Position numbers and translations under genes: made by a program
Part shown: one piece after another, positions 45,227 to 53,345 of the stretch
How positions within the stretch are numbered: position 1 is the first letter of the stretch
How the letters are laid out: every line of letters starts with the position of its first letter
Assembly: GCA_022842245.1 (NCBI GenBank)
Contig: JALHPZ010000023.1
Location: 41,532 to 105,531, forward strand
Direction of reading: 5' to 3'
Length of the DNA: 64,000 bases
From: Gemmataceae bacterium
GTDB taxonomy: Bacteria > Planctomycetota > Planctomycetia > Gemmatales > Gemmataceae
The notes under the pieces: model-generated
What the model was told of the DNA's origin: nothing
Database searches by the model: none
The model's input: the letters and a program-made list of their open reading frames with translations, nothing else

Positions 45227-46240
45227 ATGGATTTCGAGATGCCAGCGTGGCTGCTGCTGATTCCTGTCGCGGCTCTGGCCGTGGCGGCTCGGGCGCGCCG
45301 GCGTCGGCCCGCGTTCCGTTTCTCCCATCTGGGCCTGTTCGAAGGCTTGCCCCCGGGCGCGGCTCGGCGGGCCGAAGTCGTACCCCGGGTGCTGCGCTGG
45401 GCGATCGTTACGTTGGCTATTCTTGCGCTGGCCGGCCCGCGCGTCCCGGACCGCGCCACGCGATTGCCCGCCGAAGGTATCGGGATCGCGTTTGTCTGTG
45501 ACGTGTCCGGTAGCATGGCTGAGACCGATACCGCCGGGATTACACGACTGGAATCGGCGCGGCGGTCCTTCACGCTATTCGTGGATGGGGGTACCTCGAC
45601 GGACGGTGTGACGTTCGCCGGGCGGCGCAACGACGCGATCGCGCTCGTCGCCTTCGCCGCGTGGCCGCGCACGGAGTGTCCGCTCACGTTGAATCATTCG
45701 GTACTGCTTGGGATCCTCTCGCGATTCGAGCCTAAAGGTGCAGGGCTGGACTCTGGCACGAATATCGGCGATGCGATCGCGGAAGGCTTGATCCGGCTGA
45801 AGCCAGCCACCGGCCGCCGCCGTGTCTTGATTGTTCTTTCCGATGGCGAGCACAACGCGACCGGTGAGGGAGCGGACGCGCCGCTGACTCCACGACAGGC
45901 GGCCCAACTGGCGGCGAACCTCGGCATTCCGATCTATACGATCGACTGCGGCGGCGAACCGAATGCGAACGCGCCGGAGGAAGCACGCCGCCAGCGGGCC
46001 GCAGGCCGCGCCGTGCTGGACGCCGTTGCGAGCATGACCGGCGGCCGTTCCTTCGTCGCGAGCGATGCCGCGGCCATGCAGGAGGTCTACCAGTCCATCG
46101 ATGCGCTGGAACGGGCACCCACCCTGAGCTTTCAATATCGCCGATACCACCGCTTCGCTCCGGCGTTGGCGGTTGCGGCGCTGGCGGCTCTTGCGGCGCT
46201 GGTCTTCGTGGAACGGTTCGTCTGGAGGCGCTTGCCATGA
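45227..46240 (+). CDS. BatA-like VWA membrane protein
   Basis: A 337-residue protein. The ATG at 45227 has AAGGTGG upstream and begins with a membrane helix (WLLLIPVAALAVAA); a second helix (LRWAIVTLAILALAGPRV) follows. The VWA domain has an intact MIDAS: DVSGSM, the Thr in SGTNIGDAI and the Asp in LSDGEHN. A C-terminal helix (FAPALAVAALAALAALVFVERF) closes the protein. This is the aerotolerance-type BatA layout. It is the first gene of a rightward five-gene run joined by 4-bp or similarly short overlaps. The run lacks the MoxR and DUF58 genes that usually precede it. Confidence 0.87.
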   Translation: MDFEMPAWLLLIPVAALAVAARARRRRPAFRFSHLGLFEGLPPGAARRAEVVPRVLRWAIVTLAILALAGPRVPDRATRLPAEGIGIAFVCDVSGSMAETDTAGITRLESARRSFTLFVDGGTSTDGVTFAGRRNDAIALVAFAAWPRTECPLTLNHSVLLGILSRFEPKGAGLDSGTNIGDAIAEGLIRLKPATGRRRVLIVLSDGEHNATGEGADAPLTPRQAAQLAANLGIPIYTIDCGGEPNANAPEEARRQRAAGRAVLDAVASMTGGRSFVASDAAAMQEVYQSIDALERAPTLSFQYRRYHRFAPALAVAALAALAALVFVERFVWRRLP

Positions 46241-47322
46241 CGAATTTCGCACTGGAGTTCCAAGAATTCCTCTCGACGGTGCGTTTCGGGAATCCGGGTG
46301 CGTTCTGGCTCGCTCTGGCTCCAGCGTTGTTCGCGATCGGGAATCGAGGACAGGCCCGACGCGACCGGTCGCGGCTGGCGGCGCTCGGCCGACCGGGTGC
46401 CATCGCCGCGCTGCGGACCGGCACCGACCCCCGGCCGGGGATCACGAGACTCTTCGTTGCGCTGGCGTGGCTGGCGCTTGTGATCGCCTTTGCTCGACCT
46501 TCTTGGGGCGAAGCCGACGAACGCGGCGTCGCCGTCGGTCGCGACATCGTGATCGCGGTCGATTTCAGCCGCAGCATGTGGGCGGAGGACATGGCCGACC
46601 GGAAATATCCGGGTCGCTGGCAGGCGGCGATCGCGACCGCCCGCGGGCTTGTCGCCGAACTGCGCGGTCGGGGCGGGCATCGCGTGGCCGTGGTCGTTTT
46701 CGCGGCCCGCCCCACGACGATCGTTCCGCTCACCACCGATTACGACCACGTCGATTTCCGGTTGGAAGAATTGGATGCCACGACCCCGCCGGCGGAGATC
46801 CGACCCGCCGATGATGCCGCCGTATCCGGTACGCGGATCGGTGCCGCGCTTGCCGCCGCCGTCGCCGCACACGATCCGCGCTTTCCCGGATTCCGCGAGG
46901 TCGTTCTTCTCACCGACGGCGACGACCCGGCCGGCGACGAAGAATGGCGGTCGGGCATCCGCCAAGCCCGCCGCGCCGCCATCGCCGTCCATGTCGTCGC
47001 GCTGGGTGATCCGGCCGAGGAATCGTTCATCTTCCACCGCGGCGTGCCGCTGGAATCGCCCGGCCCGGCCGGAGTTCCGGTGCCGGTGCAGACCCGGCTC
47101 CACGAAGACGTGGCGGAAGCGATCGCGAGCGAGACGGGTGGCCGACTCTTCCCCGGCCGCAGGGAAAGACCCGACGCACAGGACTTGTACCGGCAGGCGA
47201 TCGAACCGGGCGGCGTGCGCGAACTGGACGACGAGCGGTTGCCGCAGCCGCCGGATCGCTCCGCGCCGTTCGTGGGCGGAGCGCTGGTCTTCCTCGCTTT
47301 GGCGTGGTGGCGAACCCGATAA
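46237..47322 (+). CDS. BatB-like VWA membrane protein
   Basis: A 361-residue protein whose ATG overlaps the upstream stop (ATGA). It has N-terminal membrane helices (AFWLALAPALFAIG and LFVALAWLALVIAFARP) and a VWA domain. Its MIDAS reads DFSRSM, then SGTRIGAAL and LTDGDDP, so metal binding is probably kept (DxSxS). A C-terminal hydrophobic stretch (FVGGALVFLALAWW) is present. It would form a complex with the BatA-like protein in the membrane, with VWA domains outside. Confidence 0.85.
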   Translation: MTNFALEFQEFLSTVRFGNPGAFWLALAPALFAIGNRGQARRDRSRLAALGRPGAIAALRTGTDPRPGITRLFVALAWLALVIAFARPSWGEADERGVAVGRDIVIAVDFSRSMWAEDMADRKYPGRWQAAIATARGLVAELRGRGGHRVAVVVFAARPTTIVPLTTDYDHVDFRLEELDATTPPAEIRPADDAAVSGTRIGAALAAAVAAHDPRFPGFREVVLLTDGDDPAGDEEWRSGIRQARRAAIAVHVVALGDPAEESFIFHRGVPLESPGPAGVPVPVQTRLHEDVAEAIASETGGRLFPGRRERPDAQDLYRQAIEPGGVRELDDERLPQPPDRSAPFVGGALVFLALAWWRTR

Positions 47323-47339
47323 CGGGTAAACTGATAACG

Positions 47340-48140
47340 ATGCTCCGTGTTCCACTCATCCTGGCGCTATTCGCGATCGGTACGTCCGATGGCATCCGTG
47401 ATGCCATCGCCGCCGCGCGCCTCGGTGCCCCGGATGCCGACCGCCGCTTCGACCTCGCCGCCGAGCAATCGAACGACCCCGGTCTTGTCGCGTTCAACCG
47501 CGCCGCGCTCCAGTTCGGGCGCGGGGACTTTCGGGAAGCCGAGTTGAATTATCTCCGCTGCCTGGACGATCGCGCGATCCCGCCGATCCGCCGTCGGCAG
47601 GCCCTTTACAACCGTGGCGTATGCCTGCTGTACCGTGAAGGGGACGTTCGCGTGCTTCGCGCGGCGATCGGTTGCTTCGAGAATTGCCTGGCCGAACCCG
47701 ACTTGGAAATCGATCTGGCCCAGAAAGCCCGGATCAATCTGGAACTGGCCAAGGTGCTTTGGAACCGGGAGCGGGCGAGGCAGAAGGATCCCCCGACGCC
47801 GAACGAGACGATCCCCGAGGAGCCGCGACCGGCACCGAAGCCGATGATCGAACCGGAGGCTACGGGGCCGGGGGAGACGAAGCCGAACTCGAATGGAACG
47901 CCAGGACATGTCGTTCCGGCAACGGAACCCAAGGCAGGAAATCCCCCACCGGGCACCGCCGCCCCGCCGCCCGGTGCCGGCTTGTTGCCCGTGGTGAAGG
48001 ACGACGGACCGGTGCAGCGATTGTCCCCCCAGGACACTGCGGCGCTACTGGACCGTGCCGCATCACGGCTGAAATCGGCCCGCCGGCAGAATGAACTCCT
48101 CCGCGCCGGACCGGAGCGGCCGAATGTGCGCGATTGGTAG
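47340..48140 (+). CDS. BatC-like TPR protein
   Basis: A 266-residue protein started at 47340, which opens a signal peptide (MLRVPLILALFAIGTSDG). TPR-like text follows (FNRAALQFGRGDFREAELNYLRCL, ALYNRGVCLLYREGD). The C-terminal half is Pro/Glu-rich and ends in a helix (DTAALLDRAASRLKSARRQNELL). It sits between the BatB-like and BatD-like genes, as TPR proteins do in bat operons, and overlaps the next gene by 17 bp. Confidence 0.72.
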   Translation: MLRVPLILALFAIGTSDGIRDAIAAARLGAPDADRRFDLAAEQSNDPGLVAFNRAALQFGRGDFREAELNYLRCLDDRAIPPIRRRQALYNRGVCLLYREGDVRVLRAAIGCFENCLAEPDLEIDLAQKARINLELAKVLWNRERARQKDPPTPNETIPEEPRPAPKPMIEPEATGPGETKPNSNGTPGHVVPATEPKAGNPPPGTAAPPPGAGLLPVVKDDGPVQRLSPQDTAALLDRAASRLKSARRQNELLRAGPERPNVRDW

Positions 48141-49077
48141 AGTCGCTGTCCTGCTACTATTGTTCGTCTCGATCGCGCGGGCCGAGGACGCGCCGGCCCT
48201 TTTCCAATCCGCCCCGAACTTCTCGAACGCCATCGCCGGGGCCGGATTCGCCGTTGCTTGGTCCGCCGACCCGACGACGTTGGACAGCGACGACACGATC
48301 CATCTCGAGATCACGTTCCTGAACGCGACGAATCCGGACCGCATCCGTCGACCCGCGCTGCGGGAGAAGCCGGGATTCAAGGCGCTCTTCCGGGAAATTG
48401 TCGAAGAGAAGCCGACAAACGCACCGAACGCCGTCACGTTTCACTATCGCTTGCGTCCGCGCGATACCGGCGCGACGGAGGTGCCGGAACTCGCGATTGC
48501 CTACTATTCGCCGGGCAGCGGGGTCGTCGCGACGAAATATCTGGACGCGATTCCGTTGGTCGTTCACCCGCCCGTCGTGATGCCGGCACCCGCTCGGCCC
48601 ATCGAGGCGCCCGAACGCTTCTTCGCCTGGCCCCGAACCGAGACCCGCCTCCAACCCGACCTCGCTGCGTGGGGGATGCTCACGATCGGACTCTTACTGG
48701 CCGGATCGATCGGCCTCGCAATCCATCGCTATCGCGATCCCGGCAGCCGCCGCCTCGAACGACTCCGACGCGTCCGGGCCGTTCGCGTGGCCCTGGACGC
48801 GCTCGATCGAGCGGGTCGTTCATCCGACCCGACCAGTGCCGCGCTCGAAGCCCTGCGCGGATATCTCGCGTCCCGCCACGGAGCCGTCGCGACGGCCGCG
48901 ACGCCCGGCGACTTCGTCCAGGCGCTGGCGTCCGCTTCCATCGGCCCGGATCGCATCGACGCCGTGCGGCAGATCGCCACGGTCGGCGATGCCCTGCGCT
49001 TTTCTCCGGACCGGACGGCCGCGGACCTGGTGCCGGAAGTGCGCCGATTGATCCTCGACTGGGAGGATTCGGCGTGA
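48124..49077 (+). CDS. BatD-like membrane protein
   Basis: A 317-residue protein. The start at 48124 has GGAG 9 bp upstream and a signal peptide (VAVLLLLFVSIARA). A beta-rich region (DTIHLEITFLNATNPDRI, VTFHYRLRPRDTGATEVPELAIAYY) resembles the immunoglobulin-like domains of BatD. One membrane helix (GMLTIGLLLAGSIGLAIHRY) is followed by a cytoplasmic helical domain with ALEALRGYLASRHG and FSPDRTAADLVPEVRRLI, a pattern I know from BatD-like C-termini. The next gene starts on the overlapping GTGA. Confidence 0.75.
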   Translation: MCAIGRVAVLLLLFVSIARAEDAPALFQSAPNFSNAIAGAGFAVAWSADPTTLDSDDTIHLEITFLNATNPDRIRRPALREKPGFKALFREIVEEKPTNAPNAVTFHYRLRPRDTGATEVPELAIAYYSPGSGVVATKYLDAIPLVVHPPVVMPAPARPIEAPERFFAWPRTETRLQPDLAAWGMLTIGLLLAGSIGLAIHRYRDPGSRRLERLRRVRAVRVALDALDRAGRSSDPTSAALEALRGYLASRHGAVATAATPGDFVQALASASIGPDRIDAVRQIATVGDALRFSPDRTAADLVPEVRRLILDWEDSA

Positions 49078-49799
49078 CCGCCGCGATCGTCCTAACGCTG
49101 ATGTTTGGCTATTCCGAGCATCCGGCCGAAAACTGGTTCCGGGACGGCGTGGCACAGCGACGCGACGCCACCGCGGCGCGCGAATCGTTCCGCAAGTCCG
49201 CCGGGTTGATCGAAGGAACAACCGTCAGCGCGGCCCACGCCAAGGCCCGGGCGCTCGCCCTATCGGGGAATACGCCGGAAGCAATCCGTTACCTGCTTCG
49301 CGGCCTGAAGCTCTCGCCGAGCGATCGGGAAATCCAAGCCGACCTCCGGGCGCTCCGCGAGACGATCCGCTATCCGGAACCGGCCGATCCGTTGCTGCGC
49401 GTTCGCCCAGACGGATTCGACGCCTTCCGTTTTCGGATCTCACCGGCCGAGTTGTTCCTCTTCGCGGGGGTCTCCGGTCTCGCGGGCGTCGCGGGATTCC
49501 TTCGCCATCGAACCGCCCGGTCGACGGCGTCGCTCGCGCTGGTTTCCGCCGGCGTCGTCGGTTTTCTCTCGGCATTCGCTTTGAGCCGTTGGATCGCAGT
49601 CGATACGCCGATTCCGCTCGTGCTGGCGAATCCGACAACACTGCGCGTCGGCAACGGAACGAGCTACCCGGCCAGGTTGTCGGAACCCTTGCCTGCGGGC
49701 GCGGAGTTGAAAGAGTTGACCCGACGCGGCGGATGGGTTCAGGTGGAACTGCCCGGTGGTGCCGCTGGCTGGCTGCCCGAGGAATTGTTGTTGGAATAG
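49074..49799 (+). CDS. BatE-like TPR/SH3-type membrane protein
   Basis: A 241-residue protein started at the GTG at 49074, with GGGAGG 7 bp upstream and GTGA overlap with the previous stop. It opens with a hydrophobic stretch, then a TPR-like pair (NWFRDGVAQRRDATAARESF, AHAKARALALSGNTPEAIRYLLRG). Two membrane helices follow, and the C-terminus is a bacterial SH3-type domain (LRVGNGTSYPARL, RRGGWVQVELPGGAAGWLPEE). The TPR-plus-SH3 order is that of BatE. The last gene of the run; a convergent regulator gene ends 4 bp away. Confidence 0.78.
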   Translation: MTAAIVLTLMFGYSEHPAENWFRDGVAQRRDATAARESFRKSAGLIEGTTVSAAHAKARALALSGNTPEAIRYLLRGLKLSPSDREIQADLRALRETIRYPEPADPLLRVRPDGFDAFRFRISPAELFLFAGVSGLAGVAGFLRHRTARSTASLALVSAGVVGFLSAFALSRWIAVDTPIPLVLANPTTLRVGNGTSYPARLSEPLPAGAELKELTRRGGWVQVELPGGAAGWLPEELLLE

Positions 49800-49803
49800 T
49801 CCG

Positions 49804-50703
49804 TCAATCCATCCGGCCGAGCGATTCGCGCTTCACCATGGTGATTTCGTTGCCGTTCGGGCTGTGCTCGACCGTATCGAAGAAGGTGCGGATCAGCAGC
49901 ATGCCGCGGCCGCTGCCCGTCTCGATGTTCTTCGGATCGGTCGGGTCCGGCAGCTTCGACGGATCGAAACCGGGGCCTTGATCCCGCACGCGCACCATCA
50001 ACATCGGCTCGCGCGTCGCCCGCACTGTGATGCTGACGCGCCGCCGCTGATACGGATCGGACTTCGCCCGCTCCGACACGGCCGTGTGGTATTCGTCCCA
50101 GTCTCCGGCCTTCAGTTCCGAACTAATCTCCAAATTCCCATGCACGATCGCGTTTAGAACCGCCTCGTGCACCGCCACGCCCACCTGCACTCGCTCCGAT
50201 TCCGAGAACTGCCGCATCTGGCTCATCATCGATTCGACATGCGATACGACATGGCTCACCAAGTCCGGGTTGTTCTCGATCACGAACTCGTGTTCGACCG
50301 CCGTCATGCGGCCAAGGAAGACCGCTTGCTGCGATTGCGACTGGGCGACGGACAGGAGTTCATCCAGAACCTGCAGGATGTCCCGCGCGATGTTCCGCTT
50401 GGGTAGATAGTTGGACGCGCCGGCTCGCAGCGCCTTCACGGCCAGTTCCTCGCTGCCGAAGATCGCCGTCACCAGCACCGGTACCGACGGAACTTCCCGC
50501 CTCAACGCCGCGACGAGTGCGAGGCTGTCCCGCTCCGAGCCGTGGATGTCGCAGACGACGGCGTCGGGCGCGGCGTTCGCGACCGCCGCGAGGGCTTCAT
50601 CCCCGTTGGCCGCCTCGACCACCGCGTACTCCGCGCCGGCGAGGATGCCCGCCAGATGGCGGCGTTCCACCGCGTTGTCGTCCACGAGCAGGATGGTGGC
50701 CAT
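49804..50703 (-). CDS. Receiver domain fused to RsbW-type ATPase (anti-sigma/regulatory)
   Basis: A 299-residue protein. Residues 1-120 are a CheY-type receiver (LLVDDN, phospho-acceptor in VVCDIHG, Lys in YLPKRN). A coiled linker (LLSVAQSQSQQAV) leads to an HATPase of the RsbW/SpoIIAB type: N box HEAVLNAIVHGNLE, DQGPGFDP and GSGRGMLLIRTF. There is no His phospho-acceptor. Phosphorylation of the receiver would therefore switch a serine kinase or an anti-sigma-like binding domain. The ATG at 50703 follows GGAGG; the frame upstream to 50853 is the shadow of the divergent yjbQ gene. Confidence 0.83.
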   Translation of the reverse strand: MATILLVDDNAVERRHLAGILAGAEYAVVEAANGDEALAAVANAAPDAVVCDIHGSERDSLALVAALRREVPSVPVLVTAIFGSEELAVKALRAGASNYLPKRNIARDILQVLDELLSVAQSQSQQAVFLGRMTAVEHEFVIENNPDLVSHVVSHVESMMSQMRQFSESERVQVGVAVHEAVLNAIVHGNLEISSELKAGDWDEYHTAVSERAKSDPYQRRRVSITVRATREPMLMVRVRDQGPGFDPSKLPDPTDPKNIETGSGRGMLLIRTFFDTVEHSPNGNEITMVKRESLGRMD

Positions 50704-50746
50704 CGCGCGATTCGCCTCCGCATGTTCAACGTCTATTCTAGGGACC

Positions 50747-51145
50747 ATGATCCGATTCACCGTGCCGACTTCGACCCGTTGCGAATTCGTCGAGATCACC
50801 GACCGGGTTGCGGAGGCCGTCGCAGCCTCCGGCGTCCGCACGGGGTTTTGCATCGTTTATGTCCCGCACACCACCGCCGGGGTCACCATCCAGGAGAACG
50901 CCGACCCGGATGTTGTCCACGACATGCTGCTCTGGTTCGAGGGGGTCGCGCCTCACCGCGTCGCGGGATTCCGCCACGCTGAAGGGAACAGCGACTCGCA
51001 TATCAAGGCGAGCCTCGTCGGGTCCAGTGCCACGCTGATCATCGAAGACGGCCGTCTGCACCTCGGCACATGGCAGGGGATCTACCTGTGCGAGTTCGAC
51101 GGCCCGCGGCGACGGAGTGTTTCCGTTCAGATACAGGGAGCGTGA
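50747..51145 (+). CDS. yjbQ: YjbQ family protein (UPF0047)
   Basis: A 132-residue protein that matches the small trimeric UPF0047 family: EITDRVAEAV, FCIVYVPHTTAGVTIQENADP, HRVAGFRHAEGNSDSHIKASLVGSS, LGTWQGIYLCEFDGPR. All conserved His and Glu residues are present. Members can complement thiamine-phosphate synthase loss weakly; the true role is unsettled. The ATG at 50747 is 43 bp from the divergent regulator gene, so promoters must overlap. Confidence 0.93.
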   Translation: MIRFTVPTSTRCEFVEITDRVAEAVAASGVRTGFCIVYVPHTTAGVTIQENADPDVVHDMLLWFEGVAPHRVAGFRHAEGNSDSHIKASLVGSSATLIIEDGRLHLGTWQGIYLCEFDGPRRRSVSVQIQGA

Positions 51146-51289
51146 CGGAGAAGCCGACACAATCGCGCCAGTTTGCCAGGAAACGATTCTTCTGCCCCTG
51201 CCTTCGCTTGCCGAGCGTTCCGCCCGTCCGTTCACTTCGGGTATATCTGAATTGTCGGCGGACGGCAGAACGCTTCCCGGCGGTTTCCG

Positions 51290-51955
51290 ATGACCCTGAT
51301 TTCTCCCGATGTGATCGCGGAACTCGCAGGCCTCTCCATCGGGGCCGGCGGCTTCCTCATGCTGGTCGGCTTCCTCCTTTGGGGGTTCGGCTGGCGCTGG
51401 CACCGCTTCTGGGTCGTCTTCGGCTTCACCGCCGCCGCCGGCATCATCGGCATGGCGTCCGGACGCGCCGCCGGCGGGCCGATCCTCGTCATGGGCCTCC
51501 TGCTCGCCTTCGCCGGCGGAGTCCTTGCCATCGAACTCGCCAAGGTCTTCGCCTTCATCGCCGGCGGCATCGCCGTCTGGTTTGCCGTCCAAACCGTCTT
51601 CCCGCAAGGGCAGGAACTTTGGGCCGTGTTCCTCTCCGGCGGCCTCTTCGGCGTGCTCCTCTACCGCCTCTGGACCATGATCCTGCTCAGCTACCTCGGC
51701 GTGGTCCTCTCGTGGCACGCGGCCTTCGGCATGGCGCACGCCTCCGGCAACTACGACGCTGTGGCCTGGGTGTCCGAGAACGCCTTCGCCGTCAATGGAG
51801 CCGTCGTCGTCGCCACGATTCTCGGCGTTCTGATGCAAGTGGTGACCACCGAGAAACCGGAGGCCGAGACGAAGGACGAGAAGCCGGCGAAGGACGAACC
51901 GAAGGACGAACCTGAACCGGTCTGGTGGAAGCGCATCGGCCTGCAAGCGGCTTAA
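51290..51955 (+). CDS. Multi-spanning membrane protein (DUF4203/TMEM198-like)
   Basis: A 221-residue protein with six or seven hydrophobic helices. Examples are GAGGFLMLVGFLLWGFGW, WVVFGFTAAAGIIGMASG, ILVMGLLLAFAGGVLAIELAKVFAFIAGGIAVWF and MILLSYLGVVLSW. The C-terminus is cytoplasmic and charged (EKPEAETKDEKPAKDEPKDE), then WWKRIG. The helix pattern with many small residues resembles DUF4203 proteins. The function is unknown. It is followed by carA after 100 bp containing a plausible promoter. Confidence 0.75.
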   Translation: MTLISPDVIAELAGLSIGAGGFLMLVGFLLWGFGWRWHRFWVVFGFTAAAGIIGMASGRAAGGPILVMGLLLAFAGGVLAIELAKVFAFIAGGIAVWFAVQTVFPQGQELWAVFLSGGLFGVLLYRLWTMILLSYLGVVLSWHAAFGMAHASGNYDAVAWVSENAFAVNGAVVVATILGVLMQVVTTEKPEAETKDEKPAKDEPKDEPEPVWWKRIGLQAA

Positions 51956-51986
51956 TTCGGATCCACTTCCGAATCCTGTCAATCCG

Positions 51987-52014
51987 TTGTCAATTCGTGG
52001 TGGAACCGTATCTT
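51987..52014 (+). promoter_or_regulatory. Putative sigma70-type promoter of carA
   Basis: TTGTCA (51987-51992) and TATCTT (52009-52014) are separated by 16 bp, 41 bp before the carA start. The match to consensus is moderate and it is the only good pair in the spacer. Confidence 0.4.
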
Positions 52015-52055
52015 TTTTCTAGTTTGCGCGGATTCCTTCCACACGCCGAGCACCG

Positions 52056-53180
52056 ATGACACGTTTTGCGAAACTCGCCCTCGAAGATGGCACCGTCTAC
52101 ACCGGCCGCGCTTTCGGCGCAGCCGGCGAAAAACCGGGGGAGGTCGTCTTCAACACGTCCATGACCGGCTATCAGGAGATCCTCACCGATCCGAGCTACA
52201 AGGGTCAGATCGTCACCATGACCTATCCGCTCATCGGCAATTACGGCACGACGAGCGAGGACGCCGAGTCGCTGAACGTCCAGGTCGAGGGATTCATCGT
52301 TCGCGAACTGACGAAGGTGCCGAGCAATTTCCGCAGCCACCGCGATCTCGAAACCTACCTGACAGCGTCGAACGTCGTCGGCATCGAAGGCATAGACACG
52401 CGGTCCCTCGTGCGCCGGTTGCGCGTCCGCGGGTCGATGAGTGGCGTCCTTTCCACGACCGACCTCGACGATGCCTCGCTCGTCGCGAAGGCGAAAGCGT
52501 TCCCCGGCATGGAAGGCCGCGACCTCGTCAAGGAAGTCGTCCCGGAGAAATCGTTCGCCTGGAGCAAGGGCTTCGGCCCGTTTGCCGAGCACGTCATCCC
52601 GAACCGGCCGCGGAACAAACGCGTCGTCGCGATCGACTACGGCATGAAGTGGAACATCCTCCGTTGCCTGACGCAGATCGGTTGCGAGGTCACCGTCGTA
52701 CCCGGGACGGCGACCGCCCGCGACGTGCTCGCGCTCGATCCCGACGGCGTCTTCCTGAGCAATGGTCCCGGCGACCCGGCCGCCGTCGGTTACGCGATCC
52801 AGACCGTGAAAGACCTGCTCGGTCGGAAACCGATCTTTGGCATCTGCCTCGGCCATCAGTTGTTGGGACTGGCTTTGGGCGCGAAGACATTCAAACTCAA
52901 GTTCGGCCACCGCGGCGCCAACCAACCCGTTCTCAATCGCTCGACGGGCGCGGTCGAAATTACGTCGCAGAATCACGGGTTCGCCGTCGATCCCGCCACG
53001 CTTCCCGCGGGCGCCGTGGCCACCCACATCAACCTGAACGATCAAACGCTCGAGGGATTGCGGTGCGAGTCGCTTCGGGCCTTCAGCGTGCAGTACCACC
53101 CGGAGTCCGCCGCCGGTCCACACGACAGCACTTATCTCTTCGAGGAATTTCGCACCTTGATGGACGGGGCGCGAACTTGA
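52056..53180 (+). CDS. carA: Carbamoyl-phosphate synthase small subunit (glutamine amidotransferase)
   Basis: A 374-residue protein of normal length. The N-terminal domain has LALEDGTVYTGRAFGA, FNTSMTGYQEILTDPSY and YPLIGNYG. The class I glutaminase has the Cys nucleophile in FGICLGHQ and His/Glu in YHPES. It releases ammonia from glutamine and passes it to CarB to make carbamoyl phosphate for pyrimidines and arginine. carB is not in the window. The gene sits just left of the tRNA-Glu integration site. Confidence 0.97.
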   Translation: MTRFAKLALEDGTVYTGRAFGAAGEKPGEVVFNTSMTGYQEILTDPSYKGQIVTMTYPLIGNYGTTSEDAESLNVQVEGFIVRELTKVPSNFRSHRDLETYLTASNVVGIEGIDTRSLVRRLRVRGSMSGVLSTTDLDDASLVAKAKAFPGMEGRDLVKEVVPEKSFAWSKGFGPFAEHVIPNRPRNKRVVAIDYGMKWNILRCLTQIGCEVTVVPGTATARDVLALDPDGVFLSNGPGDPAAVGYAIQTVKDLLGRKPIFGICLGHQLLGLALGAKTFKLKFGHRGANQPVLNRSTGAVEITSQNHGFAVDPATLPAGAVATHINLNDQTLEGLRCESLRAFSVQYHPESAAGPHDSTYLFEEFRTLMDGART

Positions 53181-53224
53181 CGGCCGCGGACCCTGTCTGA
53201 ACCAGCAGGAATCGTCCGAATCCA

Positions 53225-53253
53225 TTGACGCGCGACCGGGCGCGACATACAAA
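53225..53253 (+). promoter_or_regulatory. Putative sigma70-type promoter of tRNA-Glu
   Basis: TTGACG (53225-53230) and TACAAA (53248-53253) are spaced by 17 bp and end 19 bp before the mature tRNA 5-prime end, as expected for a stable RNA promoter. Confidence 0.55.
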
Positions 53254-53272
53254 GTGTTTTCGATGACCGAAT

Positions 53273-53345
53273 GGCCCTGTCGTCTAGAGGCCTAGGACAC
53301 GACCCTTTCAAGGTTGAGACCGGGGTTCGAATCCCCGCAGGGTCA
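53273..53345 (+). tRNA. tRNA-Glu (anticodon TTC)
   Basis: A full cloverleaf can be drawn. The acceptor GGCCCTG pairs with CAGGGTC (one G-U), the anticodon stem CGACC/GGTTG closes the loop CTTTCAA with anticodon TTC, and the T arm is CGGGG-TTCGAAT-CCCCG. The CCA end is not encoded. The 3-prime half is the attachment core of the integrative element to the right: the integrase gene ends inside it on the other strand. Confidence 0.95.

Noticed and set aside
48258..49073. In-frame extension upstream of the BatE-like gene
   Set aside because: It overlaps the BatD-like coding sequence and reads as Arg/Pro-rich shadow. The GTG at 49074 has a good ribosome-binding site and overlap.
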